DNA from: Cycas panzhihuaensis
Lineage: Eukaryota > Cycadophyta
Length of the DNA stretch: 64,000 bases
Assembly (NCBI GenBank): GCA_023213395.1
Contig: CM041465.1
Location: forward strand, 179,559,741-179,623,740
Direction: 5' to 3'
Shown: positions 34,928-45,792 of the stretch, piece by piece
How positions within the stretch are numbered: the stretch's first letter is position 1
Layout: each line of letters starts with the position of its first letter
The notes under the pieces: model-generated
What the model was told of the DNA's origin: nothing
The model's input: only the letters and a program-made list of their open reading frames with translations
Database searches by the model: none
Made by a program: the position numbers and the translations under genes

Positions 34928-36060
34928 AAGAAGCTCAAGGAGAAATTCCTTCTAGTAGACTAATCTCAAACATTATTTAAAAAAATTTAAAACTTGAAGC
35001 ATAGAGAGATGAATATTTAAGATTATACCAATGAATTTTATAAATTATCTATTAGGGTAGGGCATGAAAAAATGAAATAGAAGATGATTTTTATGTATAT
35101 AAATATCTTAAAATTTTATATCTAAGATGAACTTAGTGTGCTCCTAATTAATAATGTTAAAAATGCTTATCGATTTGCATTAAAAGATAAGGAGAAATGG
35201 AGTACAAACCTTGCTAAAAAACTGTCTGTAATAAAGAAGGGTCTTTTAATCCCATTCAAAGGCAGGGGTGGATTTAACTACTCATATAGAAAATCCTCCA
35301 ATTAGATGGAGAGGCAAATTGTGACTAAAGGGAGACAAGAGTAGAGTTATTTCTAAAAGTAACTAAGAGGATAAGGTTTCTAAGGATCCTAGATGAGTAG
35401 AAGCTTTAATAGTGCAAGTAAAACACTTAAATGGCCTAATGTTTACTTTAGATGTAATGAAAAAGGCCATAAGGCTTATGAGTGTCATTTTCATTATAAC
35501 TAACCAAGAAACTAAGGTGAGTAGCCAAGAATAAACTTGGCTCAAGTTAAAGAATAGGAAAAACCTACAATAAAAGTAGTAGTAAATATTAGGGTGAACT
35601 TAATATTAAGAGAAACTTTGATTACCCTAAAACACAGTTAGGTGTAAGGAAAGAGAAAAGTAGAGGAAAATGATAAATCGTAGCTATATAATAATATCTT
35701 CTGAATGAAATTCATTGTAGAAGGTAAGATTTGTAAGTTTGTTATTGATAATGGGAGCTATAAAAATATGGCATCCACTGAGATGGTAGAAAAATTAGGA
35801 TTATAATGTAAAAGACATCCTACCCCCTACCAAATTTCTTGGGTGAGTAGAGGGAATGAGGTAGAAATTAATAAAAGGTGTTTAATAAAATTTCCCATTA
35901 TGCAAATGCACTATGATGAGGTATGGTGTGATGTTCTCCCAGTGGATACATGCCATATACTATTATGGAGCCTATGGTAGTATAATATATGAATACTTAT
36001 CATAATGGGAGAAAGAATACTTACACCTTTTAGAATGATGATGTGAAGGTCGTACTACTA
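34928..36060 (+). pseudogene. G3: gypsy gag and protease fragment
   Basis: Gag capsid end: LKEKFLLVD...QTLFKK (about 34930), YTNEFYKLSIRVGHE (about 35030) and AYRFALKDKEKW (about 35170). CCHC knuckle: CNEKGHKAYEC (about 35455-35490, first Cys just upstream). Protease: KFVIDNGSYKNMASTEMVEKLGL (about 35735-35805) and DEVWCDVLPVDTCHILL (about 35915-35965). RT does not follow. Many stops. Confidence 0.72.
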
Positions 36061-36490
36061 CTTATGAAGGAAAAAATACAAGCAAATACTATGTTAACTA
36101 CAAAAGAATTCTTGAGAGAAATAAGGGAGATAGGGGTTTAGTATATCTTATATAATCTCTAGTGGTTAGTGGAACTCTTGTGAATGTATTTCTTATTAGT
36201 AAGAGACAGGTATTAACATTAACTATTAAAAGGTATGCGTAGGCCACCTAGGGCCACTAATAAAATCAAAGGCCAAATGCCTCTCAAATAAGATTCATAA
36301 ACTAAATGGTCATTTTACTTATTTAAGGCCTTATAGATATAAAAGAAGCTAGTTCTAAATGTGAAATTGATGCTACCCATTTGGTGCAATATTTTGGTAT
36401 ATATTTCTATGTTCATTTATGCTCTTTTTATGTTATGTATTTCTATTTTCTATTGAGGTATAAAAAAGTTTTGATAGGAATCATATCAAG
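36061..36490 (+). other. Probable LTR end of gypsy G4
   Basis: An ATATAAAAG box lies near 36338-36346, and the sequence ends ATCA at 36488, two bases before a primer-binding site. The left LTR boundary was not located. Confidence 0.4.
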
Positions 36491-36503
36491 TGGTATTAGA
36501 GCC
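36491..36503 (+). other. G4 primer-binding site (initiator Met type)
   Basis: TGGTATTAGAGCC, one change from the usual TGGTATCAGAGCC. It is followed 148 nt later by a gag-like start. Confidence 0.65.
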
Positions 36504-36650
36504 AAGTTCATAATTGTGGGAAGTTACTTGATAAGTAAAAATTTTGAGATTTTTATTTTCTTTCCAGATCAAGTACTCTCTTTGCTAAGTAGAGATTAAG
36601 GAAGGACCTTCTCTTAGTACTTTATCTATGGATATTAAGAAATAAAACCA

Positions 36651-36880
36651 ATGCCATTTAGACGTCATAAAGGAAAAGGAATTTCTTCCTCTAAGTAATA
36701 CCCAACACTTCATTTTTTTTCCTTTGTGTTTATTTTTAGTTTAGTTTATTTATTTTGATTTTTATATTAGAGTTATTAGTCCAAGGTAACTCTACTTGTT
36801 GGCTACTCTTTCTCCCTCCTACCCCTCATTCCTGGATAGATAGCTCTGCATGGCAACTACCTAAAGTAGTTAAGTAGAAA
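36651..36880 (+). pseudogene. G4 gag start, broken by E3
   Basis: ATG at 36651 begins MPFRRHKGKGISSSK followed by a stop. The basic start resembles the MPPRR-type start of many gypsy gags. The element is interrupted by E3 at 36886. Confidence 0.4.
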
Positions 36881-36885
36881 CTATA
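36881..36885. repeat. Target site duplication of E3, left (CTATA)
   Basis: CTATA directly before the E3 left LTR, identical to 53488-53492. Confidence 0.88.
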
Positions 36886-39325
36886 TGGATGTGCGCCTAT
36901 GGGATAACTACCTAACTGAGTAGGAATGGTAAGAGCAATTGGTAGTGCAATTGAGAAAAGACCTACAAGTAGGGCAAATACCATGCAAGGTGCCCCGTGC
37001 ACCGAAGCGCGAGTTTGGGACTTGCAAATGGAATCTAGCTACCTGGAAGTGGTTCCCCACTTCAAACAAGGAGAGAAGAGGCATAAGGTTAGCCTGGGTT
37101 GACCTAAGGGAAGGATCCTCCCACCCTTGGATGGCCAGAAGGGGAAGGAGAGAACCCTTCAAGGGTTTCCCTAGAGTAACGGGAAATAAGAAACGGTAGG
37201 CAAGTGGATGGCCTACGGATGGGATCACCTCAGTTACCCGGCTAAGCGAAGAACTGAGAGAACATAAAGGGAACAACTAAAGAGAAGAGGTTATGATGTG
37301 TATAAGCAAACTAACCAAGTAAGCAAATAATGAAGCGAGAGGAAAGTTTGCAAGGTAAAAAGGGGGGAAAAGGTGAGAGGGAAGGTTTCCTAAGACATTT
37401 TCCTATAGCAAATAAAATGCAGGTGATAAAGCAAGCAAAATATAAACTAAGACAAAGGTTGATTTCCCTTCTCTTTCCGATGAGCTAATTACTACTACGT
37501 AAAAAAACTCAAAAGGAAAACAAAAGCAGTGAAGTAGAGCAAGAGTGTGTACCCAGGATAGAAGCGTGACGAAGCGACAACATTCCCATGAAACACTCAA
37601 AGTTGTTTCACAAGGCACAGTGGACGTGAAGGGTTGCGGTAGGCCAGAATGTGGGGCTCCCTTACCTTCCCTGAAAATAATACTAAAGTACCAAGAAAGG
37701 AAAAGAAAGGAGCAAAATGCTAACAATAAATGAAATACGAAAGTAAAGCATAAATGGAAGCACTTATCCACAAAGGAAGAAAGACGAATGGACCCTTTGG
37801 GTCTTCCAAATACCTACAAGTAAATGACAATATCCCCTTTTCTGGAGAAAGGGTGCTAGCATACAATGAAGAGCCCTAACAATACATGTACATACGAAGC
37901 AAGTATAAACTTAAATACATGCACGTTAGTATTCAATATTACAACGATAAACTATGGCGGAAAGTAACCAAAGTCAAAGATGAATGAATTGGCAAGCCTT
38001 AGAGTGGCCCACCTCCCTCAAGGAACAACCCTACTCTCCCCCAAGAAGCCATGAGGTAGCGAGGGTAAGGCTGTGCAAGAGGGCTGGAAATGGAGGCAAA
38101 AGAGTTAAAAAGAGCCCAAGAGGATCCACAACAAGCTGGGGTGCTACAGGGAGTAAACCGGGTTGCCTGGGAAGGAGTTGGGCAAGGGACAAGTAATTGG
38201 GGCTTATGTGAGTTGCCCGGATCAAGGTGCAAGCCCTCAAACTAGCACTGCAACCTGTGACAGTGCTAATTTCAACAGCTAAAAATGGCCTAACAAACCC
38301 TTGTTTGGTTGCCAAGAATAACACGGGGCAAAAGGGAAGGTTTGGGGGGCAAAGAGCCACTTGAAGAGCATGGAAGGTGGTGCGGAATCCACCCAGCTCT
38401 CACCCAAACCCTATGTAACCCCTCTTTGCCACTGCCTTGAGTAAGAAACACAGGCAAGGAGGCACTAATGGCAGAAATAATACAGCCTAAAACAAAGGAA
38501 GAGCAACCTCTAAAGACCAAAGCAAGGAGAGCTAGGAGTGACAAACAAAATAAGGCATAAATTGGACAAGAAAGTAGCTTAAACCAATGAATACCTGAAA
38601 AGGGGAAGGGAGGCTCTTGCCTCAGTCAAGAGCTGCTGAAAGAAGGCTGAGAAATCTAACAAGGAGCTATAGAGCAGCAGGTTTGGAACCCCTGCTAATG
38701 GAGTTGAGGGAAACACCTGCACTTTAAAGACACTTGATGGCTACCTAAGCAAGAAAACATTGAAATCTCTCCAAAGGGGCCCTCTCCAAGGCATGTGAAG
38801 GGCTGGAAAGATGTCCTAGCTATACCAAAGGAGACCTGGGCACTATAGGAGAGGTGCAGGTCCTGTAGTAGCAGTAGAGCAGTAGGGAATGACAGAGTAT
38901 AGGGCATTTTTCCTTGAGAGGCATTCAAAAAATAAGCAAAAGATCCTAAAAATGAGTTAAAGAGGACTTAAATACCCAGCCCAAACCCTAAAACAAGCGA
39001 TTAGGGCATAGTTGGTGGTGAGTCAGTCACAAAACACATGGAAGTTTTGCAATAAATGTAAAATTTCCATGGCAGATTTTTTAAAAATAAACTTGAATAA
39101 TCCCCGGCCAAGAATTTTGCGACCACGAATTTACAAAGTGGTACCACGATATTTGCAATGCAACATGATTACAAATTTTGCGATTCACGATATTTACGGT
39201 GGTACCACAATATGCAAACATGCAAGCACACACTCATCTTAAAAGAAAGTAATGATAAGGTGAGAAGCATACCTGTACTTACCTGAGTCGATAACTCTGT
39301 ATCCATTCCTAGAAGCCAAGAAACA
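36886..39325 (-). repeat. E3 3' LTR (left), 2440 bp
   Basis: Starts TGGATGTGCGCC and ends AAGAAACA. It matches 50760-53487 along its length but lacks about 290 bp present in the right LTR at 53041-53370, so a deletion occurred near 39200. Several ORFs (such as 38031-38360) have no recognisable product. Confidence 0.92.
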
Positions 39326-39737
39326 TTGCCCCTCGCGCCAGAGCCTCATTGCTTCTAAGCCTGGTGCGATGGCGAAAGCTGGAAACACAACTGTTAGTAG
39401 CACATATGTATACAGATATATAAGTCAAGATTATAACAGTAGGCAAGGGTGCCAGCGAGTGTCATGGTGGAATACGTGGATATAAAAGTAGGGTGGAGAC
39501 AACATAGAGGCTGCATATGTGCCACCCATAAATTGACTGGAAGAATACGAAAGGCGAGGGGGCTGCCCCCACCACAAAAGATGCGGAGAGATATGCATAA
39601 TCAAGCAGAAGAGTAAGCATAATGGATAGTTATCGTAGTTTAACCTCACTAGTGGCTAGGTTTTGGAGGTGCGAATGGATCATAAAGTGAGATGCATGAC
39701 AACCTGGGGCTTAGGTGACAGGGTGGCCAGACAAGCC
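39326..39737 (-). other. E3 3' untranslated zone
   Basis: Lies between the aRNH stop and the 3' LTR. The bases next to the LTR read GCGAGGGGCAA on the minus strand, a plausible polypurine tract. No gene. Confidence 0.55.
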
Positions 39738-40168
39738 TCAGGGACGGTTAACAAGAAGAGGGAGACGACGCTCAAGGATGAGGCGAATGAGACTATCTGC
39801 CTTAGCGTTGAGGGCCCAAGGGATGTGCTGAATGTCAACAGATGAGAAATGGGTTAGGAGGGATCTGGCGGCGGAAGCAAGAGTTCTCAAGTGAGGGCAT
39901 CGCACCTGGTAAACCTGGGTGAGATGAGACACCACAACTTGAGGGTCATAAAGTAAAATGATGGATCCGTGATGGAAACAGAGAGCATCAGTAAGGGCTT
40001 TGATAATAGCTATGTATTCAGCTTCGTTGTTAGTAGCCTCTGGGAGGAAGACCCCATAGCACAGGAAATCATGTCCAGAGGGGATGCGAAGAATCCACGC
40101 AGCGACAGAAGGTCCAGGGTTACCGCAGCTTCGCCGTCAGTAAAAATGTAGATGGACATGGGTGACAT
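39738..40168 (-). pseudogene. E3 archaeal-type RNase H (aRNH)
   Basis: A second RNase H domain of about 143 codons with its own ATG at 40168, separate from pol. It would degrade RNA in RNA-DNA hybrids during reverse transcription. The four catalytic acids are visible: Asp in FTDG, Glu in NNEAEY, Asp in LLYDPQ and the final Asp in NAKADSL (39738-39935 is the open end). One base is missing near 40131 relative to E4, which shifts the frame just after FTDG. No other stop was seen. This domain type downstream of integrase defines the aRNH-bearing Tat elements. Confidence 0.82.
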
Positions 40169-40685
40169 AAAGTCCTGGTAGTAAATGAATAATGATGGAA
40201 TGGAAGCGATACTTGAAAGGCAAGCAAAAGGTGGCCCTGAAGGGTAGGAGGACCTAGCAATGAGGCTACCTAGGGGTGAGAGTAAGTACTCTGATCACTA
40301 TCTAAGAGCTGGTAGAGAAAGAGCATCATGGAGTGCCAAAAGGTCACTTCGGGAAGCGAAACATGCCCTCGGACGAGGGAGCATTCCCTTTGAGGGCCCT
40401 AGGAGTAGAAAAGGGCTGCAAAAATGAGTCCAGGGCAGCGAAACAAGCCAAATGAGTATAAACTCGGGCATGCACGGGAGTGGCACGTAAAATAAGACAG
40501 AAGGGCCCTATGAAAAAGTGCAAAAATGAGACGCCATAAATGCACCTACAAGAGAGTGCAAAAAGGCCGTCAAAAGAGCGCAACGGGTCACAGGGCTAGA
40601 AGGCAAAGGCAATTAGGGAAATGGGATGGTCTCAACGGCTGTCGCAAGGCCAAGAATGGAAGAAATGCCCATTAGGGCCCCCGCC
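40169..40685. other. Spacer between divergent aRNH and antisense gene
   Basis: aRNH reads left from 40168 and the antisense gene reads right from a TATA box at 40686. A candidate splice acceptor for aRNH (AG at 40175-40176 on the minus strand) is next to its ATG. Short ORFs here (40298-40583) are not supported by E4. E4 has a homologous spacer (58634-59149). Confidence 0.5.
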
Positions 40686-40693
40686 TATATAAG
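40686..40693 (+). promoter_or_regulatory. TATA box of E3 antisense gene
   Basis: TATATAAG in the context CCGCCTATATAAGG, on the strand opposite to the element. E4 has the same box at 59150-59157 in the same context. It sits about 167 bp upstream of the antisense ATG. Confidence 0.75.
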
Positions 40694-40876
40694 GAAATTG
40701 AACGGAAAATGGATTCATTTTCACTAGGTCTCGTGAGAAACCGGAGCCATCTCCTTACAAAGCGGAGTGCCGCCCAACTTTGGAGGCATGCAGGAGGAGA
40801 TTAGACTGTTAGATCAAAGTGCAACGAGAGCCAACGGGATCATCGGGACGAGATGACAACAACGAGACCAGATCCA

Positions 40877-41358
40877 GTGAGTGGATATCACAAAACCTAA
40901 CCTGTTTTGAAGTTTTAATTTTATTGCTTTTTATAGTTTTTTGTGTGATTTTTAGTGCCCCTTATGGGCAATTGGAGGCCTCTCAGAGTCTAAATTGGAC
41001 CCAAAAAGAGGCAAGACCTGGGCATTAGGGAGCCCTAGTCCCGGTGGGCCCCATGGGATCCACCAGAAAAATTTTTGAGTTTTTTCGGGGCAGAAATCCC
41101 TCCTTTTGGGGGGTTACTGTTCATACCACGACAAAGATCGCGATGCCGTGACCATTACTGTGGGGCCCCCCGATCGCCGCGGGGCCCGAGCTAAACTTAG
41201 CAGTACCACTAAGTTTAGCGAGGTACGAAGGCAAAAAATAAGAAAAAAGAATAGGAGGGGCTGTAAGGTCCCAAATCTCAGATAGAGAGAGTTGAGAGAG
41301 AGTCAGGAGCATTGATAACTGACATGAAGCTGATTTTGATTATTTTTGATGTGGACAG
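40877..41358 (+). other. Intron 1 of E3 antisense gene
   Basis: GTGAGT...ACAG, 482 bp. The splice joins eight exon-1 codons in phase 0 to exon 2, exactly as in E4 (59341-59809). It contains a strong inverted repeat at 41190-41219 shared with the LTRs. Confidence 0.65.
41190..41219. repeat. Hairpin in intron 1 of E3 antisense gene
   Basis: Arms GCTAAACTTAG (41190-41200) and CTAAGTTTAGC (41209-41219), 11 bp perfect with an eight-base loop. It is followed by ACGAAGGCAAAAAATAAG, resembling the sequence after the E2 LTR hairpin. Confidence 0.8.
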
Positions 41359-43247
41359 GCTATCATCGCGGTGGATAATCACGAGAATGTAGGTATGGCT
41401 ATGCTGAGCTACATGGAGATGACGTCCCAGGAGGACAAGGAGACCCTGCGGAGGTGTGGCTTATACAAGGCCCTGAAGACACCTTAATTCGCATCAGATC
41501 AGAGACTTCTAGTTGACATTGTATCCTATTGGGATAGGAGGATGCATGTATTCCACTTACCTCAGGTAGGTGATGCGATGGTTACGCCAAGAGATATTCG
41601 GCGGATACTGGGGGTATCAGCGACTGGGAGGCTGGTGACACTGGGAGCGCTGCCTAGCACTAAGGCGGCACACAGAGAGGTAGCGTATTCTTCACAGGGA
41701 CTGACAGGTGGGAACGGAGAGGAGTTCCCCTCCAGACTATGCTGATGTTAAGGATTCCTTGGGTGAGGAAACTGATTATACTGTGAGTTTTGTTCTAGAT
41801 TTCCTAGAAATAGAACTATAGGGACATACCAGGTGGCTAGATAGATGCAGTGTGCCGCTGTGAAGCCAGCGAGAGGATGGATTGGGCTACCCTGATAGCA
41901 GAGAACCTCATCGCACAGCTAGATACCATCAGGATGACTGGAAAAAGGGGACTATCGTACAGCATGCTACTGTAGTGCTGGTTCTTTAATCATTTTGTGG
42001 CAGTGGCACCAGTGGGAGGACCACAACCCATAGTAGAGTAGGCCTCAATGGTCCACAGATGGTAGACTCGACTGAGGGGGATAGAGGACCAGGCCCACGT
42101 CTAACGATAAGTGGAGGCGACATCACTGGACCTCCTCACCCTGACGGACTATGTAGTAGACCCATATAGGACGATGAGGTGGGACAATGATGATGAGGCG
42201 GGCAGAGCAGGAGTGCCCATAGATAATGACGATGATGATGATGGAGGAGATAGGGCTGGCCCATCATGACCAGCGGGGGAGGCAGGTCCTTCAGGGATGG
42301 TAGGAGGAGTAGTGAGGCCATCCGGGACTACTGGAAGGGAGGCAGGCCTATCAGGGGTAGCTGATGAGAGCAGGGGGCCAGTGACTAGGGCCTGCAGGCT
42401 ACAGATCATGAGGAGATCCAGAGAGGCAAGAGTTGGGCCCGTCCCTGCGAGGAGGGAGGGCCAGGAAGAGGAGGTACTTGAGGATGAGGTACCCGCAGCC
42501 GGCGGAGAGCCAAGAGGAGAGGATGTCGGGTGAGCAGAGGAGTCGGTGGCTATGGCAGGTGAGGCTTAACCATTTCCTTAGTCGTTTGACAGCCAGATAG
42601 ATATTTGTTTTGATTTGATCATGATATGTGGTGGGATCTACACTGATACATGGCATGTTATATTGGCATGTGTAGTAGAGGTCAGGAGGCTGGTAGAGGC
42701 CATGGTGAGGGAGATGTTCCCTCAGGTGTATGCAGAGGGGCAACTGCCCATCCAGGCAGAGGATGTGCCTAGATCAGCATGTGCACACATGGAGGCATTT
42801 ACCCCGTTGGCAAGGGCGAGAGACATCTGGGCTGCGGAGTCCCAGGAGCACATGGCATTTAGGGGACAGATGCAGTGGGAGTTGGATAAGTTGAGGAGTG
42901 AGAGGGATGAGCTACGCGGACAGGTCCAGGCTCTAGAGGCTCAGAGTGGAGTAAGTGGAGATATAGGGAGCACAGTCTGGATAGTAGTACTGGAGGAGCG
43001 CCTCCAAGGAGTGGAAGGTGAGAGAGATCGTATCCAGGCCAGATACGATCAGTTAGTAGATCAGGTGGCATCAAGGTCGAGCAGGACCATGACGTATACC
43101 TGTACAACAACAACAACCCCGAGACGGTCACGCGATGAGGGAAGCGAGCCAGGGAGCTCACGGAGGCCCAAGAGGAGCGTGAGAGGGATGTGGTCCCTTG
43201 GAGAGGGATCACACCGACCAAGAGATGGTACCCCAGAAGCAGGGTAG

Positions 43248-43900
43248 CAGTAGAGTAGGACACATGTATATGATTTGACAGGAAAGCACGGGCCTCTAGG
43301 GGGTCATATATAGAGTCATATGATTGTATCCCCCCTGTAAGGACACCGGCTTCCCATATGTTTGATGTAACAAATGATTTTGATATATATATATATATAC
43401 AGGGTAATTGGAACCCCATTTTGATATGAGATGCTATATATATCATATGGTAGATAGCATATATATTTATTCTGTATGTTATAAATGTTATGTTGTAAAT
43501 GTTTTATTGTATGATATACATATTTCCTTCCATGCATGGCTGTATATACCTAACAGGAGCACATGCATCCACCACGAGTAGGGGTGATAGAGAGGTGTGA
43601 GGTTAGAAATAGAGTGACATGCACGTCCATAGAGGAGCATAGCGGAATATGCAAAGGAAACAGTAGGCAAGATAGGGGAGTAATGGTACTCCAAAGTGTC
43701 GTCCCAATTGGGGGATGCCCAAGTAGGAAGACAAAAGGTTCCTGAGAGGATACGGGAACATGGGTTCTGCGGGAGGAACCAAGAAGGAAGAGGAGAAGCC
43801 ACCTCAAATTACCATTCTACCCGTGGCTGGGAAGAATGGGGACAACCTAAGATGGTAGTTTAGGCTCATTTCAGAGCATGGCGAAGGGATTACCAAAAGA
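43248..43900. other. Spacer between antisense gene end and integrase stop
   Basis: A convergent region: the antisense gene ends from the left and pol ends from the right. It contains a TA-rich stretch (43385-43400) and one copy of the 85-bp unit tripled in E1 (43796-43880). No gene. Homologous to 61718-62310 in E4. Confidence 0.55.
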
Positions 43901-44970
43901 TCATGCATAAAACTTCTTAAGGAATCTCCCATTAACAGCTTTCTCATATTCAAGCCCTTCCAAGGTGGCTATCCTATAAGCACCATTATAGAGGGCCTCG
44001 ATAATGATGAAAGGACCAACCCATCGGGGTTTGAATTTGGTCAAACGGTCATGGAGATACTAGAGCTTGAGGACGTGGTCCCCAGGAAACAAAGGACGGG
44101 AACGAAGATGTTTATCGTAGGTCCTTTGTGAGCGAGCTTTGGATGCTAGGTTAGCCTAATAAGCGGCTAAACGTATCTCATCCAAAGCCTCGAGGTCCAA
44201 CAGGCGAGCTTGACGGATAGACTCTTCGTCAATGAGACCCTGAGGAGACTCAGAAGAAGGAATCTCCACCTCTAGTGGGAGTACCACCTCGGTACCATAG
44301 ACCAGGGAGAACGAGGTCATTCCCATGGTAGAACAGATAGAGGTGCGATAAGCCCACAAAGCGGAGGGCAGCTGAAGGTGCCAATCCTTTTAGGACTGAG
44401 TAATGATTTTCTTTAAGATACTGACGAGAGTCTTATTAAAAGACTCCACTTGGCCATTTGCCTGAGGGTAGTAAGGAGAAGAAGTTTTGTGAGAAATCTT
44501 AAACTTCTTGCAAAGCTCATCCATCTCCTTATTACAGAAAGAGGTTCCATTATTAGTAATTAAGACGTCTGGAATCCCGAAACGGCAAATGATGTGTTGG
44601 TAAATGAATGTGGTTATCACTTTACCAGGAGTAGTGATCAAGGGGATGGCCTTTACCCATTTAGTGAAATACTCCATGGCAATCAAGATAAACTTGTGCT
44701 GCGATGATGAAGGTGGGGAGATAGCCCCAATGTGGTCGAGTCCCTATTGAGCAAAAGGCCATGGAGAAACAATAGGGTGAAGGGCCTTGGAAGGCACATG
44801 GGAGATGTTGGCATGTTCCTGACATTGCCGACACCTCAGAGCAAAGGCATGAGCGTCCTTGAAAAGGGACGGCTACAAATAGCCCATGCGAAGGATCCTC
44901 TAAGCCATAGATTGGCCCCCAAAGTGACCTCCACAAATACCATGGTGGCATTCGTGGAGTATTTGGTCAA
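43901..44970 (-). pseudogene. E3 integrase
   Basis: Zinc-finger region LHECHHGICGGHF (about 44960) and CRQCQEH (about 44835). First catalytic Asp in GLDHIG (about 44740). The second reads LITNNGTSF (about 44570), Asp replaced by Asn. Glu in NGQVESFNKTL (about 44450) is kept. The C-terminal module KPRWVGPFIIIE..NGAYRIA is near 43970-44040, and the frame ends at 43901. Integrase would join element ends to host DNA; the lost Asp and several stops exclude activity. Confidence 0.85.
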
Positions 44971-45289
44971 CTTCGTCGGCAGTGACGCAGCGAAGGAGGA
45001 TCCCATCGAAGGACCTCTTGTACAATACTTCACCCATGAGGAAGTACTGCCTGGCAGAAGTTCAGATATAAGATCTAACTTTACTACTAGCATCAGGGCA
45101 GTATTGCTACTATGTGAGATACTGCACTATATCACCATACCACTCATTGTCGATGAGCGGATGAGGAGAGACGTCCTGAATCATCAAGATGGACTCATCA
45201 AGGAGAGAATCGTCGATGGGAGCACTAAACGAGTTAGGAATAGGGGCGTCTACGAGCTGCTCGGCCACTACCATTCCCTTCTTTGATTT

Positions 45290-45640
45290 CTAGTTAATGA
45301 TGTGAAGGTCAAATTCTTGAAGTAGGACGGCCCAACGACCGACCCTACCTGTCAAATCCAAATAAGTGAGCAAGTATCGCAAGGGATGAGATTGGATGAT
45401 CGCCTTGGTGGTATTGCCAAGCAAGTAGTGTCTGAACTTCTTGGTTGCATGGACCAAGGAGAGACACTCCTTCTCAGCAGGAGAATAGTTAAGTTCAGCA
45501 GCCATGAGGGTGCGACTGATGAAATATATAGCTCTCTTGGTTCCTGAGTCATCCTCCTAAGCTAACATAGTGCCCAAGGACTCGTCAGTCACCAAGGTGT
45601 ATAGGACGAAGGGCCTATCAAATCGAGGAGGCACCAGCAT
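45290..45640 (-). pseudogene. E3 RT-linked RNase H and connection region
   Basis: Begins with LYTLVTDESLG (about 45620). AAELNYSPAEKECLSLVHATKKFRHY is at 45505, followed by HPLRYLL and GRVGRWAVLLQEFDLH. The Asp expected before PLRYLL is His here but Asp in E4. A connection segment without clear motifs runs to integrase (44970-45290). The presence of aRNH downstream suggests this domain may have lost its role, as proposed for Tat elements. Confidence 0.78.
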
Positions 45641-45792
45641 AGGAGCAGAAGCAAAGGCTTCCTTGAGTCCTTCGAAGGCCTTTTGGGTCTTGTCGGACTA
45701 GGCAAATGGAGCTCCCTTCTTTAATAGGTTTGTAAGGGGTTTAGCGCTTACAGCAAAGTTCGCTAAGAAGTGCCTGAGAAAACCAAGCCTAC

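Larger units (their letters stand above)
40715..43247 (+). pseudogene. E3 antisense gene: mobile-domain-like protein with coiled coil
   Basis: Model: exon 1 from about 40715 with ATG at 40853 and eight codons (MTTTRPDP); GTGAGT donor at 40877; acceptor GACAG ending at 41358; exon 2 from 41359 in phase; donor GTGAGG at 42559; exon 3 from about 42676 to the stop at 43245-43247. Exon 2 encodes LRRCGL, then YWDRRMHVFHLP..GD and TPRDIRRILGV, resembling the plant mobile domain and the putative plant transposon protein family. Exon 3 (within the open 42615-43247) encodes a coiled coil rich in Glu/Arg/Leu heptads (about 42850-43080) and a Ser/Arg-rich tail. Lesions: TAA at the KTP-stop position near 41485, a frameshift in exon 2, TGA at 42267, and an altered second acceptor (GCAT where E4 has GCAG). 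Function unknown; nuclear or chromatin roles are only an analogy to MAIN/MAIL-type proteins. Confidence 0.7.

Noticed and set aside
37984-38928. Overlapping ORFs on both strands in the E3 left LTR
   Set aside because: The right LTR copy breaks or shifts most of them and no known protein is recognised. Treated as chance ORFs.
42859-43446. Minus-strand ORF of 195 codons opposite antisense exon 3
   Set aside because: It is a shadow of the coiled-coil coding strand and has low-complexity content. E4 does not preserve it.
44732-45286. Plus-strand ORF of 184 codons, also present in E4 at 63197-63745
   Set aside because: It is exactly antisense to the RNase H connection and integrase zinc-finger coding region, whose minus-strand frame has the recognisable motifs. 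Conservation in both copies follows from the real gene; it has no promoter or domain signal.
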